Source: Dactylorhiza incarnata (Eukaryota > Streptophyta > Magnoliopsida > Asparagales > Orchidaceae). Taken from it: a DNA stretch of 64,000 bases. The notes beneath the pieces were generated by a model. It saw only the letters and a list, made by a program, of their open reading frames with translations, ran no database searches and had not been told where the DNA came from. The DNA lies in NCBI GenBank assembly GCA_033032865.1, contig JAWHQI010000009.1, forward strand, positions 12,170,001 through 12,234,000, given 5' to 3'. Both the position numbers and the translations under genes were made by a program. This document shows, piece by piece, positions 55,782-64,000 of the stretch (within the stretch, counting starts at the first letter, position 1; every line of letters begins with the position of its first letter).

Positions 55782-56458
55782 TTGGATATGTTGGTGCTGG
55801 AATGCCCCAGATCGATTCCTCTCACGGGCTCTCACCTAGACAGGGGGTTCAGGTTGATCTCTGGAGAGGCTGGCAAGGTGACAAGTTTTATGCTGGAATG
55901 CCCCAGATCGATTCCGCTCCGGGGCTCTCACCTAGACGGGGGGTTCAGGTTGATCTCTGGAGAGGCTGGCAAGGTTGGATGTGTTGGTGCTGGAATGCCC
56001 CAGATCGATTCCGCTCCCGGGCTCTCACCTAGACGGGGGGTTCAGGTTGATCTCTGGAGAGGCTGGCAAGGTGACAAGTTTTATGCTGGAATTCCCCAGA
56101 TCGATTCCGCTCCCGGGCTCTCACCTAGATGGGGGGTTCAGGTTGATCTCTAGAGAGGCTGGCAAGGTTGGATGTGTTGGTGCTGGAATGCCCCAGATCG
56201 ATTCCGCTCCCGGGCTCTCACCTAGACGGGGGGTTCAGGTTGATCTCTAGAGAGGCTGTCAAGGTGACAAGTTTTATGCTGGAATGCCCCAGATCGATTC
56301 CGCTCCCGGGCTCTCACCCAGACGGGGGGTTCAGGTTGATCTCTAGAGAGGCTGGCAAGGTTGGATATGTTGGTGCTGGAATGCCCCAGATCGATTCTGC
56401 TCCCGGGCTCTTACCTAGACGGGGGGTTCTGGTTGATCTCTGGAGAGGCTGGCAAGGA
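55782..56458 (+). repeat. Minisatellite with 193-bp higher-order unit in Gypsy-2
   Basis: Two related subunits of about 97 and 96 bp alternate. One begins 'ttggatgtgttggtgctgg', the other 'gtgacaagttttatgctgg'; both share 'aatgccccagatcgattc' and 'ggggttcaggttgatctct'. Equivalent points recur at 55782, 55975, 56168 and 56361, exactly 193 bp apart, giving about 3.5 higher-order units. 193 is not a multiple of three, so it is not protein-coding. Confidence 0.93.
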
Positions 56459-57002
56459 TGACAGGTCTTTATACTGGGAGGTTTCGTCTCGCTCGGCGGG
56501 CAGGCCCGCTCGGCAAAGAGAGATTTCGCACGATACTATGCGAGTGGCGAGAATCAATCTTATGCGATTCAGAACATCCAGTCCTCGGGAGAAAGGGCGC
56601 CTGTTCCGGGCAAGAGGCGAGCTCTCGCCAAGAGAAAAAATGCCCTGCGAAACCTAGAGAAAATACGCGCGACTAAAAGGATAGTAACTAAGGCGAATGG
56701 CGAAAGGCCAGGGCAGCCGAAAAGGTCTCGCACTCGTCTATTCAACAACGTAAAACGCGAGAACGGTCATCGCGGGAGCTCGACAACATAAAACGCGAGA
56801 ACGGTCATCGCGGGAGTGGCCTACATATAGGTAAACATCGAGATAAGCAAGAGCGAGATATCAACACAGAAAATGATACAAGGAAAGGTGCGAGCGCAAC
56901 ACAGCAAAAAATATGTATTCATTCCCTTTAAAAGTCTGATTTACATAAAGCGACGATCTCGCCAGCCAAAAAACAAAATCGATCAAAATAAAGCTGTAAG
57001 CC
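56459..57002 (+). other. Spacer between the minisatellite and the antisense genes
   Basis: No supported gene. A short direct repeat ('aaaacgcgagaacggtcatc') is present twice at 56751 and 56790. GCGAG words are frequent. Confidence 0.55.
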
Positions 57003-58969
57003 TCACTGGTCGCTCGCGGATACCTCCCCGTCGTCGCTGCTCTTCACTGGCGAAAGCGGGTGGAAGAGCTCAGGGACGATATCTTCCAGGTCCAGATCGG
57101 CGGCGTCGGCGGTTAAGAGGCCAGTCGCCTTCATCATCTGGAAGATATAGCGAGCCAAATCCGTAGACTCCAAGCGAACTTCTTCATTTCGCGCTCGCCG
57201 CTCTTCCTTCAGACGGCGAGGTGAGGGGGGAACGACGGCACGGGTGAGGTCGCAGTTTAGGGCCTTCAGCCCGGCAACCTCGCCCTCCAAATCTTTGATG
57301 CGAGCGTCGGCTCTCCCGGCAGAATCGGCATCCTGCAATTAAGTTCAATTAAAAAGCCGAAACAACCAAAGGAAAGAAGGATGAGGAAGTCTAAACTCAC
57401 CACACTGCCCTCTGCGGCGAGTAGCTTCTCCTTCAACTGCGTGTTCTCGGCAAGGAGCCCCTGATAGGCCCTCGCGAGCTCCACGTTCTGAAGCTCCAGC
57501 TGTAAGCAACGCCTCCCCGTCATGTGGGTGAGCTCAGCAGAGCGCAACTGCGACCTCGCGCTTTCGAAAGCGAGGGTTCTCGCGGTATCATCCTTATAAG
57601 ACCCCGCGTCCTCGCGCCCATAGAGAGCGAACGAGAGGTCGAAGGCATGACCGCTGACGGTCTCCTTCTCCACCCAGGAGGGAAGGATGGTGGAGATGTC
57701 CACCCGGTTGGTCTCCGGCTTCCAGTTGACCAGGAGCTCGCCGGTCTCATCGCGACGCCTCTGGCCGAGGCCGAAGTTGTAGTGGTTGACGGGGATGGGC
57801 AGGACGGAAGTTCTAGAAACCTCCTGGAAGGGCTCGTCATCCTCACCCCCTGCGGAGAGGGCGGTGAGGTCGAACTCTTCGAAAGCCGCCTCGCGGGGCT
57901 CCTTTCCTTTCGAGGACGCGAGCGAGAGCCCGCTCGTCTTGCTCTTCTTCTTTTGTGGAGATTTTGGGGGAACGGCATGACCCCTAGGGGCTCCCGATCT
58001 TTTGCGAGAAGAGGGCTCACCCGGAGAGGAGGTGTCTCGGCAAGCCTCCGCCCCCATGGTCGCGAGAGTCAGGGTATCGTCGGTTTTACGATTGCTCGCG
58101 TAGGGAGGATGGAGAGGAAGATCCCGCTCGCCTAGAAAATAGTGGAAGCTTCAATAAGTACGAGTACCGGAAAAGGGAAAGGGGGTTCAATGATGGAGCG
58201 AGATCTTTTACCTTCCCCGGCGAGTACGGGAAGAAGCTTGTCGACGTTGCGACGGAGATGGACGACCTCGAAGTTCTTCTTGCAGAAGAACTGGTAGAGA
58301 AGGGCGTCGTGGCCTCCGAGAGCGGCGGGACGGTAGGCGGTCTCGCCGTGCTGGACTGGCGAGAACGGGATATTTCCGAAGTTCCCCTTGACGAGAAGGA
58401 ACTTCTGCGCCCAGAAGTGGACTTTGTTGACGGTCTCTTCCACCTTAGGACCTGAGCCCACGAAGTAGGCAGTCCCCTCCTTGAAGGCATGGAACAAGAA
58501 CAACTTCCGGAAGACCGGGAGGCTGAACTTGATGCGCTCCTCGCGAAGGAAGCAGGCGAAAGCTATGATCACCGCCATGGCGTTAGGGGTGAGCTGGCCC
58601 GGAACAACGCCATAGTGCTTGAACACCTGACGAGCAGCGAGAAGATCATGATTAGTTCGCATGATAAGCGAGAATAGACCGACACAAAATAAGAAACGAG
58701 CGAGAACGATCATACCTGGCGAACCTCCGGCCATAGGGGAAGACGCAGGCCGACCGCGAAGTGGGCGGTAAGTATGGACAACTCGCCGGCACATGGGGCG
58801 TTGATCACGTTATCCTTGCTGGGACGACGTGCCTCGAACGGGGGGTGATGAAGTCGGCGATCACGCTGAGATACTCCTCGTCGGTCAAGTTGCAGTGGTA
58901 GAAGGTGTGCTCGGCGAAAGCCTTCGCAATCTTACGCCGACCCTCCGATTCATGAGCATCGCCGCCCAT
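57003..58969 (-). pseudogene. Gypsy-2 antisense gene 1: spliced, Transposase_28-like, one frameshift
   Basis: Proposed exons on the minus strand are 58969-58716, 58626-58212, 58131-57401 and 57332-57003. The introns (89, 80 and 68 bp) all start GT and end AG: CAG|GTATGA, GAAG|GTAAAA and GTG|GTGAGT donors; GTCAG, TTCTAG and TTGCAG acceptors. Codon phase is kept across every junction. Exons 1-2 encode a region (VGLRLPLWPEV, then FKHYGVVPGQLTPNAMAVII) like Pfam Transposase_28, 'putative gypsy type transposon'. Exon 3 is basic and Ser-rich (KKKSKTSG), and exons 3-4 end in a likely coiled coil. One base is missing in a C run (58840-58845), shifting exon 1. About 576 residues were encoded originally. 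Confidence 0.7.
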
Positions 58970-59083
58970 CCCGATAAGCTGCGAGAAAGAAAGTAAGGCG
59001 AGAACAGGAAGGAGCTAGAGCTCTGAAGCGGGGGAGGAAGAAGTTTGACAGTAAATGCGGTGGTTGACTCAGTTACGGCCACC

Positions 59084-59091
59084 TATTTATA
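59084..59091 (-). promoter_or_regulatory. TATA box of antisense gene 1
   Basis: The minus strand reads CTATAAATAGG, 115 bp before the proposed ATG at 58969. It lies inside the element, far from either LTR promoter. Confidence 0.55.
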
Positions 59092-59424
59092 GCCAAAACA
59101 AAAGGGCGGGAAGAAGTCCAAACGCCGGCGGGCACGGGCAGCAAGAAAAAACATCACATCATGTCCGCGGGCGAGAAAAACCTGCGGGGTTAGCACAAAC
59201 AACACCTCGCGAGATGTATTTGGCGAGAACAGAAGGTCCCCGAGAACACAACGTAACAAAAATAAAACAGATGAACTAGAAGCAAGCGAGAAATAACAAA
59301 AGCTAGTGATATTTATGATCAAAAGAAATAAAAGCCAACGAGTGGCCGATACGCGAGTCACGAGTCGTAGCGAGATTGTCTAAAAACAATGACACCCATT
59401 ACAAATAAGTCCACGACATAACAG

Positions 59425-60602
59425 TTAGCGAGAATCATGGGGTAGCCATTTCCACCTGGCGCCACCCCGCGACCCAGATCTCGGCGGTACCCTGGAGTTG
59501 TAGTACTCCTCAGCCAATCGGCCCTCCCTGTCCGTGAGGTAGGCGTAGTCTCTCATCCTAGATATATGAACCTCCGGCGTCGTGGCGCTCTCATCCTGGT
59601 CACGCTGTCTCGCCTGCCGGAGCCTCGCACATTCTTCCATTAAAACCGCGTGCCTGTCCTCGGCGGCTTCTCGGTCCCGCCTCGCCTGCATGTTGAGATC
59701 CATCAGCATCCTCCCGTGTTTCCTCAGCAACTCCGTGGCTCGCTGCTTCAACATCTCGGGGTCTCGCGGATCCCCTAAGAAGTCCTCCACCTGGTCCGGA
59801 AGGGGGGACATCTCGTCGTCGCCCAGCTCGAAGTCGGTAGGCGGATTTTCGGTATTGTCTGCAAGATATTACGAAGAGGTCAGATGGCGCGCGTGAGTTC
59901 GCGCAGGGTTCCGGCGAGGTCAGAATACTTACCAAGAGGGGGGCGAAAGGTCGAGGGGCGACCCTGGAACACGTTGCCGTAGTGAGGATAGAGAGATTTG
60001 CCCAAGCAGGCGGGGTAGGCTGCACTGTTGGTAGGAGGGATCTTCGGCGGCGCAGAACCCCCGGTCTCCTCGCTCGTCAAGTGCCGAAATCCGGGCTTGT
60101 CTATGATTTTGTCAGGAGGCGGAAGTGGATACGGAGGCCGCGATGTCTGGCGGGCCAGGGACCTCAGGGGCGAGACTGTAAGAGGTAAGGAACGGTAGTC
60201 AGATAGTTGACAAGAAACATTCTGGCGCGCGAGATTATGATCATACCGGTAACGTTCTTCCCAGCAAGGTTCATATCCGCCTGCAGGCTTTTGCGAGACC
60301 CCTCCGCGGGTTCCCCAGCGTTCTCGCTTGGCAAAGCATCCTGCGAGTAGAAATGAATGACAAGAAAATTTATTAACGCGAACGGGAGGGGTGGCTCGTA
60401 CCTTCTCGTTATGGCGATCGTCGGGGGAGGAATCCAACATCGTGGAGTCATCCCCGGTTCGGCGAGCCGCTTTCGCCTTCTTAACTTTCGGCGACTTGGC
60501 GGGAGGGGGGCGGTTCATCCAGGCGGGGACCTTGGCCGTGGAAGGGAGCCCGCCGGCTCTCACCTCCCTCATGCGAGCCTTGATTTCTTCAGTAAGAGGC
60601 AT
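59425..60602 (-). CDS. Gypsy-2 antisense gene 2: four exons, 323 codons, unknown function
   Basis: Proposed exons are 60602-60402, 60340-60247, 60175-59933 and 59858-59425. Introns of 61, 71 and 74 bp have donors AAG|GTACGA, CCG|GTATGA and TTG|GTAAGT and acceptors CTCGCAG, CTTACAG and CTTGCAG. The exon lengths 201, 94, 243 and 434 sum to 972, and all phases agree (0, 1, 1), giving an unbroken frame. The start is ATG at 60602 (MPLTEEIKARMREVRAGG). A basic patch KSPKVKKAKAARR at residues 36-48 could be a nuclear signal. Exon 3 is proline-rich (PPYPLPPPDK). Exon 4 is highly charged and probably a coiled coil (LKQRATELLRKHGRMLMDL). I recognise no enzyme motif. A TATA box lies 76 bp upstream. Confidence 0.72.
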
Positions 60603-60784
60603 CTACAGACAGCTACAGTGTCAGGCAAAGGGAAAAGAAAAGAAGTGGCGGCACACGCCATTGGGAACTCGGGACGATATTTATAACCCAGAGTGGGTCC
60701 CACCAAAGATTCCCGACAGATCATCAAGTCGAGGGCGAATACCAGGGGTTGGATGATTCTTCGCGAGCACAAATGTCCTCGCGA
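60603..60784 (-). promoter_or_regulatory. Promoter region of antisense gene 2
   Basis: TATAAATA on the minus strand at 60685-60678, in GGTTATAAATATCG, lies 76 bp before the ATG. The space between the gene and the PPT at 60785 is under 200 bp, so the 3' LTR with its GCGAG motifs is immediately upstream of this promoter. Confidence 0.6.
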
Positions 60785-60798
60785 AGAAAGGGGATTGT
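60785..60798 (+). other. Gypsy-2 polypurine tract
   Basis: AAGAAAGGGGATTG precedes the 3' LTR start TGTACAACC. Confidence 0.8.
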
Positions 60799-61551
60799 GT
60801 ACAACCCCGATATTCGCCAGGTAAAGAGATGGTCTAAAGAAGGCAATGGAACGGAGCTCGCTGAAGGGCGAGCGAGAAAGGGTCGGTTGGCGAGACGAGC
60901 AGTCGTTGAAGCCAAAGGGACTCACGCAAGAGGGGTCGCGAGATCCAGGCCTCGCGAGACCAGACCTCGGCAGATACCGCTAAAAGGGGGCCGGCGAGGT
61001 CCTCGCAGGGCGATCGCCTTGAAGAGGCACCGCGAGCAGGACTCGCGAGAAGGACCGCGAGAGCATCCCACAGGATGGTTCTCGCAGTTTCTTGCCCATA
61101 AGCCGATAGGGCCAAATTACCCTATCACCCTTGGTGGTCTGCCTTTAGCCTCTCCAAACAGCGGAGTTTGGCTGTTAGCAGACCCATTTGGGGTGCGGAT
61201 AGTAAAACCAGAAGGCGGAATCCTGCTATTTGCAGGCCAGATCAGAAAATCTATAAATAGGACCTCAAGGGCACCTTTGGAGAGGATCTCACTTCAGCTT
61301 CCCTCTCCTTAGGCTTTCTTTGGTTAGCATTTCCAAAGCTCTCCAAGGTACCCGAGTCTCAACTTTGGCTTGGGAGGGGAAGCGCTCAACGATCTTCCGG
61401 GTTAGTGGAGGGACCTCCTCGCTGTGACTAAGGTCTTAGTCAATTTCCTAATTTTCAGTCTACCTTCTCCGAGGGATCAGTAAGGGCTAGCTGTCCCTCA
61501 TTTCAGTGAGGGCCCCGACCTCTACAGGAGACCGAGAAATCGGTTTCAACA
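60799..61551 (+). repeat. Gypsy-2 3' LTR
   Basis: 753 bp, TGTACAACC to TTTCAACA. The TATA box is at 61251-61260. It matches the split 5' LTR with about 17 differences by eye. Confidence 0.95.
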
Positions 61552-61556
61552 ACTAC
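61552..61556. repeat. Gypsy-2 target-site duplication, right copy
   Basis: ACTAC, identical to 37448-37452. Confidence 0.92.
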
Positions 61557-63600
61557 CAAGCTGCTTTGCACACACAATGCTCATTAAGACTTATCAGGGT
61601 GCAAAGTAGTGCTTGGGGGATCACATATTTTATTTTATTTTAATGTTGAGACTAGTGATCCGGTGTACTTAAGAGTAAGTGGTTTTTATTTTGAAAGAAA
61701 GATATGGTTTGCACAAGATACTTTACTATTCTTTCCAAGGTGCTCAACCTCACAACGCTTATTAAGACTTATCAAGAGGTTCAAGTAGTGCTTGGTGGAG
61801 TTATCTTTGTCACTTAATTTTATGATTTTTGTTTTGTACAAAGTTCTCCGAATACACTTGTTTTGCAAACCAATATAAAGTATGAAAACATAACCACTTT
61901 TCTTAACTTTTAAAAGTGCAAATAAAGGTAGTGTAGGTAAGATACTTGTGCAATTTTAATTCATTGTAGTAATACAAAACATACACAAGCATTCTTAGAT
62001 TAAACACATATGTAGACAATGCCAAAGTGAGTGAATAAATATCATTATCAAACATAAAACAATTACTTATACTTAGAGGCATGTTAAGCTTGGTTCTACG
62101 CAACTTTTACAAGATAATTGATGCACATATTAATAGATATATCAAAGCATGATGAAAACAATGTTCAAAGTAGTTTGAAAAGATAAACTGCAACATTATA
62201 GAAGTTATAAATGATGGGTTAAATCATGCTTGATTTTCAATGAAGTCCATACATTATTTTTGATATTTTGAAGAATAATTTTGATTTAAAGTTTGAACTC
62301 ATAAGATTGATCTTGGACTTCCCGAGAACTACCTTGTGAGGGGTTCGCTCGGTACTAGGAGATGTGATGGGATGATAGCCCAAATCCCCCTTTCGCAAGA
62401 TACATGTAAGTAGAAAATGTAAGTTCAAAAAAATACTTGTTCCTTTTTTTGTTTTGTATTTTTGTATTTGATTTTTGCATATAGAAATCAAACAAATAAC
62501 CAAAGAAAGAAAAAAAATATTTTTTTGTAATTTGGTTTTTGTAATTTAATTTTTCAAAAATCAATTATAGGCATAGATGCAAAAATGAGTAGTACATATA
62601 AAATAATATATTTTAGTGATTTTTTATAATTTTAAAATTACAGAAAATCGGACACTTGAGCTAGCGCCGGCGTTAAGTCCTAGAGCCTGCGTTAGCTCAC
62701 AGAGAGTGCTTATTTTAATCATATAGCCTAAATTTTCTTCGATTTTGCTTCCGATTTTTCTTAATTATGTTTGTGCAATGTAAGGCATGTCTAATGAAGT
62801 GAAAAGACGAGACAAAGTCGCAAAAAGTTGCGTAAGTTAAAATTTTAGTACATGGGTTTCACATTCATTAAAGTTCCATATTCATTAAACCTTAATTCTT
62901 GAGTTTTGCACAATCATTTAAGCTTAATTATTATTGAATATGCAAACAAAGAAGATATGATTAATGTTATGCCAAAGTTTGATAGTGTTTCAACTTACAG
63001 ACCTAGAATGAAGTGAAGATTCTATTTGATTTGATTTTGTTGATATCACGATGATTCTAAGGTCCAAACTTGACATAAATCACAATACGTACATAATACA
63101 CCAACCATGGTAAACAATTATAATGTCAATTGTTTTCATATACATGTGATAGAGATAGTTGTTTTTAGATGATTTTTTTATATGAATTATGATATACGGT
63201 TTTTAGAGAAATTTTATCAAAGGACATCAATAGATCATGGTGGTGCGAGTGGCATTAGTATTTAAGACAATTAATCTTTCAATATGTCTTTTGTGATTTT
63301 CTTTATAATTTAGATAAATATCTCATAACAAATTTAGAGTTTGATTCATATGGATAATAAAAGATATTTAGAAGCAATGAATATAAGAATAAAAGATAGG
63401 TCATCAAAATAAAATATGATTTTGAATTTTGATCAATTTGATTTATAAGATCATATTTCCAATAATATATAAGATGACTATAACATGATAGCTTAAAAAG
63501 AAAACAAAAAGAAAAAATAGAAAAGACATTAAAGCACATCATGAAGTAGAAATTTGTATATTTTAATTTGAAAATATTCTACTTCATGCATTTGGATAAT
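61557..63600 (-). other. S3 interior (3' region), non-coding
   Basis: No protein domain is found. The Sirevirus block seen in Sire2 at 28090-28200 occurs at 61690-61805 and, shortened, at 61557-61622. 62297-62400 on the minus strand carries the Tekay-LTR-like phrase CCTAGTACCGAGCGAACCCC with GGGAAGTCCA. 62652-62700 has S3 U3 dyads (GAGCTAGCGCCGGCG..). 62700-63600 is AT-rich with nothing identifiable. Confidence 0.6.
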
Positions 63601-64000
63601 ACTAGTAGATGAGAGATTTGTGTATCCAAAGGGAACCAAGTGTAACGGTTCCTTTAGGTACCCAAATATAGCGTGATAATTTTTGGGGAGACGACAATGA
63701 ACGAATTCTTTCAAGTGGAGTTAATGTTTCATTTTTTATTTTGGGTCTCCATTCATATTTGATTTAATATTATGCATCAAATTTCCATATTCATTAAACT
63801 TAGGTTTAAAATAATAATCACTTTTGAAATTATATTTCATAGGAAATTTGTGCACATTAGAATTTAATTTGGGAGATACATAATGTGGGTTAGAATTCAT
63901 TATGTTTGTGTGATTAAACATTCTGCTGGGTGCATGTTTAATATGTTTTAACATACTAGTAGAAGTTTTACACATGTTTGATGATAAACTAGAAATAAGA
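63601..64000 (-). pseudogene. Possible S3 gag end (degenerate)
   Basis: The minus strand at about 63677-63610 encodes RYIWVPKGTVTLGSLWIHKS. IWVPK followed by GT is the motif at the end of Sirevirus gag; Sire2 has IWVPKAST at the same place. Upstream, 63975-63736 is an 80-codon Asn/Lys/His-rich frame that could be the preceding gag linker. Stops separate the two. The rest lies beyond the window. Confidence 0.4.

Larger units (their letters stand above)
37453..61551 (+). mobile_element. Gypsy-2: Tat-type Gypsy element with two antisense genes, interrupted by Athila
   Basis: The 5' LTR is 37453-37558 plus 49371-50018 (754 bp), split by Athila; the 3' LTR is 60799-61551 (753 bp). By eye the LTRs differ at about 17 positions. 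ACTAC duplications flank it exactly. The plus strand carries gag, protease, RT, RNase H, a second archaeal-type RNase H and integrase; the double RNase H is diagnostic for the Tat lineage. After pol come a minisatellite and two spliced minus-strand genes. Gag-pol is broken by two stops and several frame changes. Confidence 0.9.
23652..64000 (-). mobile_element. S3: Sirevirus-type Copia element, interrupted by Sire2 and Gypsy-2
   Basis: The 3' LTR is 23652-24892. Internal sequence continues at 24893-26102, then 37164-37452, then from 61557 to the window end. Sire2 and Gypsy-2 with their target duplications fill the gaps. Sirevirus hallmarks are the TGTTGGATCG LTR start, a PPT of the AAAAGGGGGAG type, repeated PPT-like motifs downstream and palindromic U3 repeats. 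Within some 3.5 kb of recovered internal sequence there is no pol, although a gag-end-like motif appears near 63660. The element may be deleted or non-autonomous. Confidence 0.7.

Noticed and set aside
55715..56461. Overlapping open frames of about 100 codons across the minisatellite
   Set aside because: The 193-bp unit shifts frame at each copy; the frames are by-products of the repeat.
57520..58135. Open frames on either strand overlapping antisense gene 1 (57520-58020 minus, 57524-58135 plus)
   Set aside because: They are alternative-frame shadows of exon 3, which alone joins its neighbours with correct splice phases.

Overview
This window is gene-poor, repeat-saturated DNA from a flowering plant. 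Every long coding region belongs to an LTR retrotransposon. The plant assignment rests on the families seen: Sirevirus-type Copia, Athila and Tat Gypsy elements, and a chromodomain Gypsy of Tekay type. The primer sites match plant initiator tRNA-Met and tRNA-Asp. I found no host gene, rRNA, tRNA or CRISPR array, and I cannot name the species.

The window is a nest of insertions. The oldest layer that can be followed is Gypsy A, a decayed chromovirus on the minus strand (about 6216-23651). Copia 1 (7825-14380, TSD TCTAC) sits in its 3' LTR. A Sirevirus called S3 begins at 23652 inside its 5' LTR and runs off the right edge. S3 is split by a second Sirevirus, Sire2 (26103-37158), and by a Tat-type Gypsy, Gypsy-2 (37453-61551, TSD ACTAC). 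Gypsy-2's own 5' LTR is split by an intact Athila element (37559-49365, TSD GCAGT). To the left, 1-5651 holds two plus-strand Tekay-like LTR ends (P1, P2), and 5652-6215 is an unassigned fragment.

The relative ages agree with the nesting. Athila's two 2475-bp LTRs look identical and its 1753-codon gag-pol is unbroken. Copia 1's LTRs differ at about 8 of 1193 positions and its gag-pol has one frame change. Sire2 (about 26 of 1263) and Gypsy-2 (about 17 of 754) are older and carry a few stops and frameshifts. Gypsy A is heavily broken. These counts were made by eye.

The most unusual content is a set of accessory genes antisense to pol. Gypsy-2 carries two consecutive minus-strand genes between pol and its 3' LTR. 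Each has a TATA box and four exons joined by GT-AG introns. One is an unbroken 323-codon frame of unknown function. The other has a Transposase_28-like (putative gypsy-type transposon) region and a single lost base in a C run. Sire2 carries a plus-strand 371-codon gene with a probable leader intron. Its promoter repeats the LTR layout: the dyad TGTCGCCTGGGCGACA lies about 9 bp upstream of a TATA-like box. Each element family has its own short GC-rich motif concentrated next to the LTR TATA box, and in Sire2, S3 and Gypsy-2 also in the internal region.
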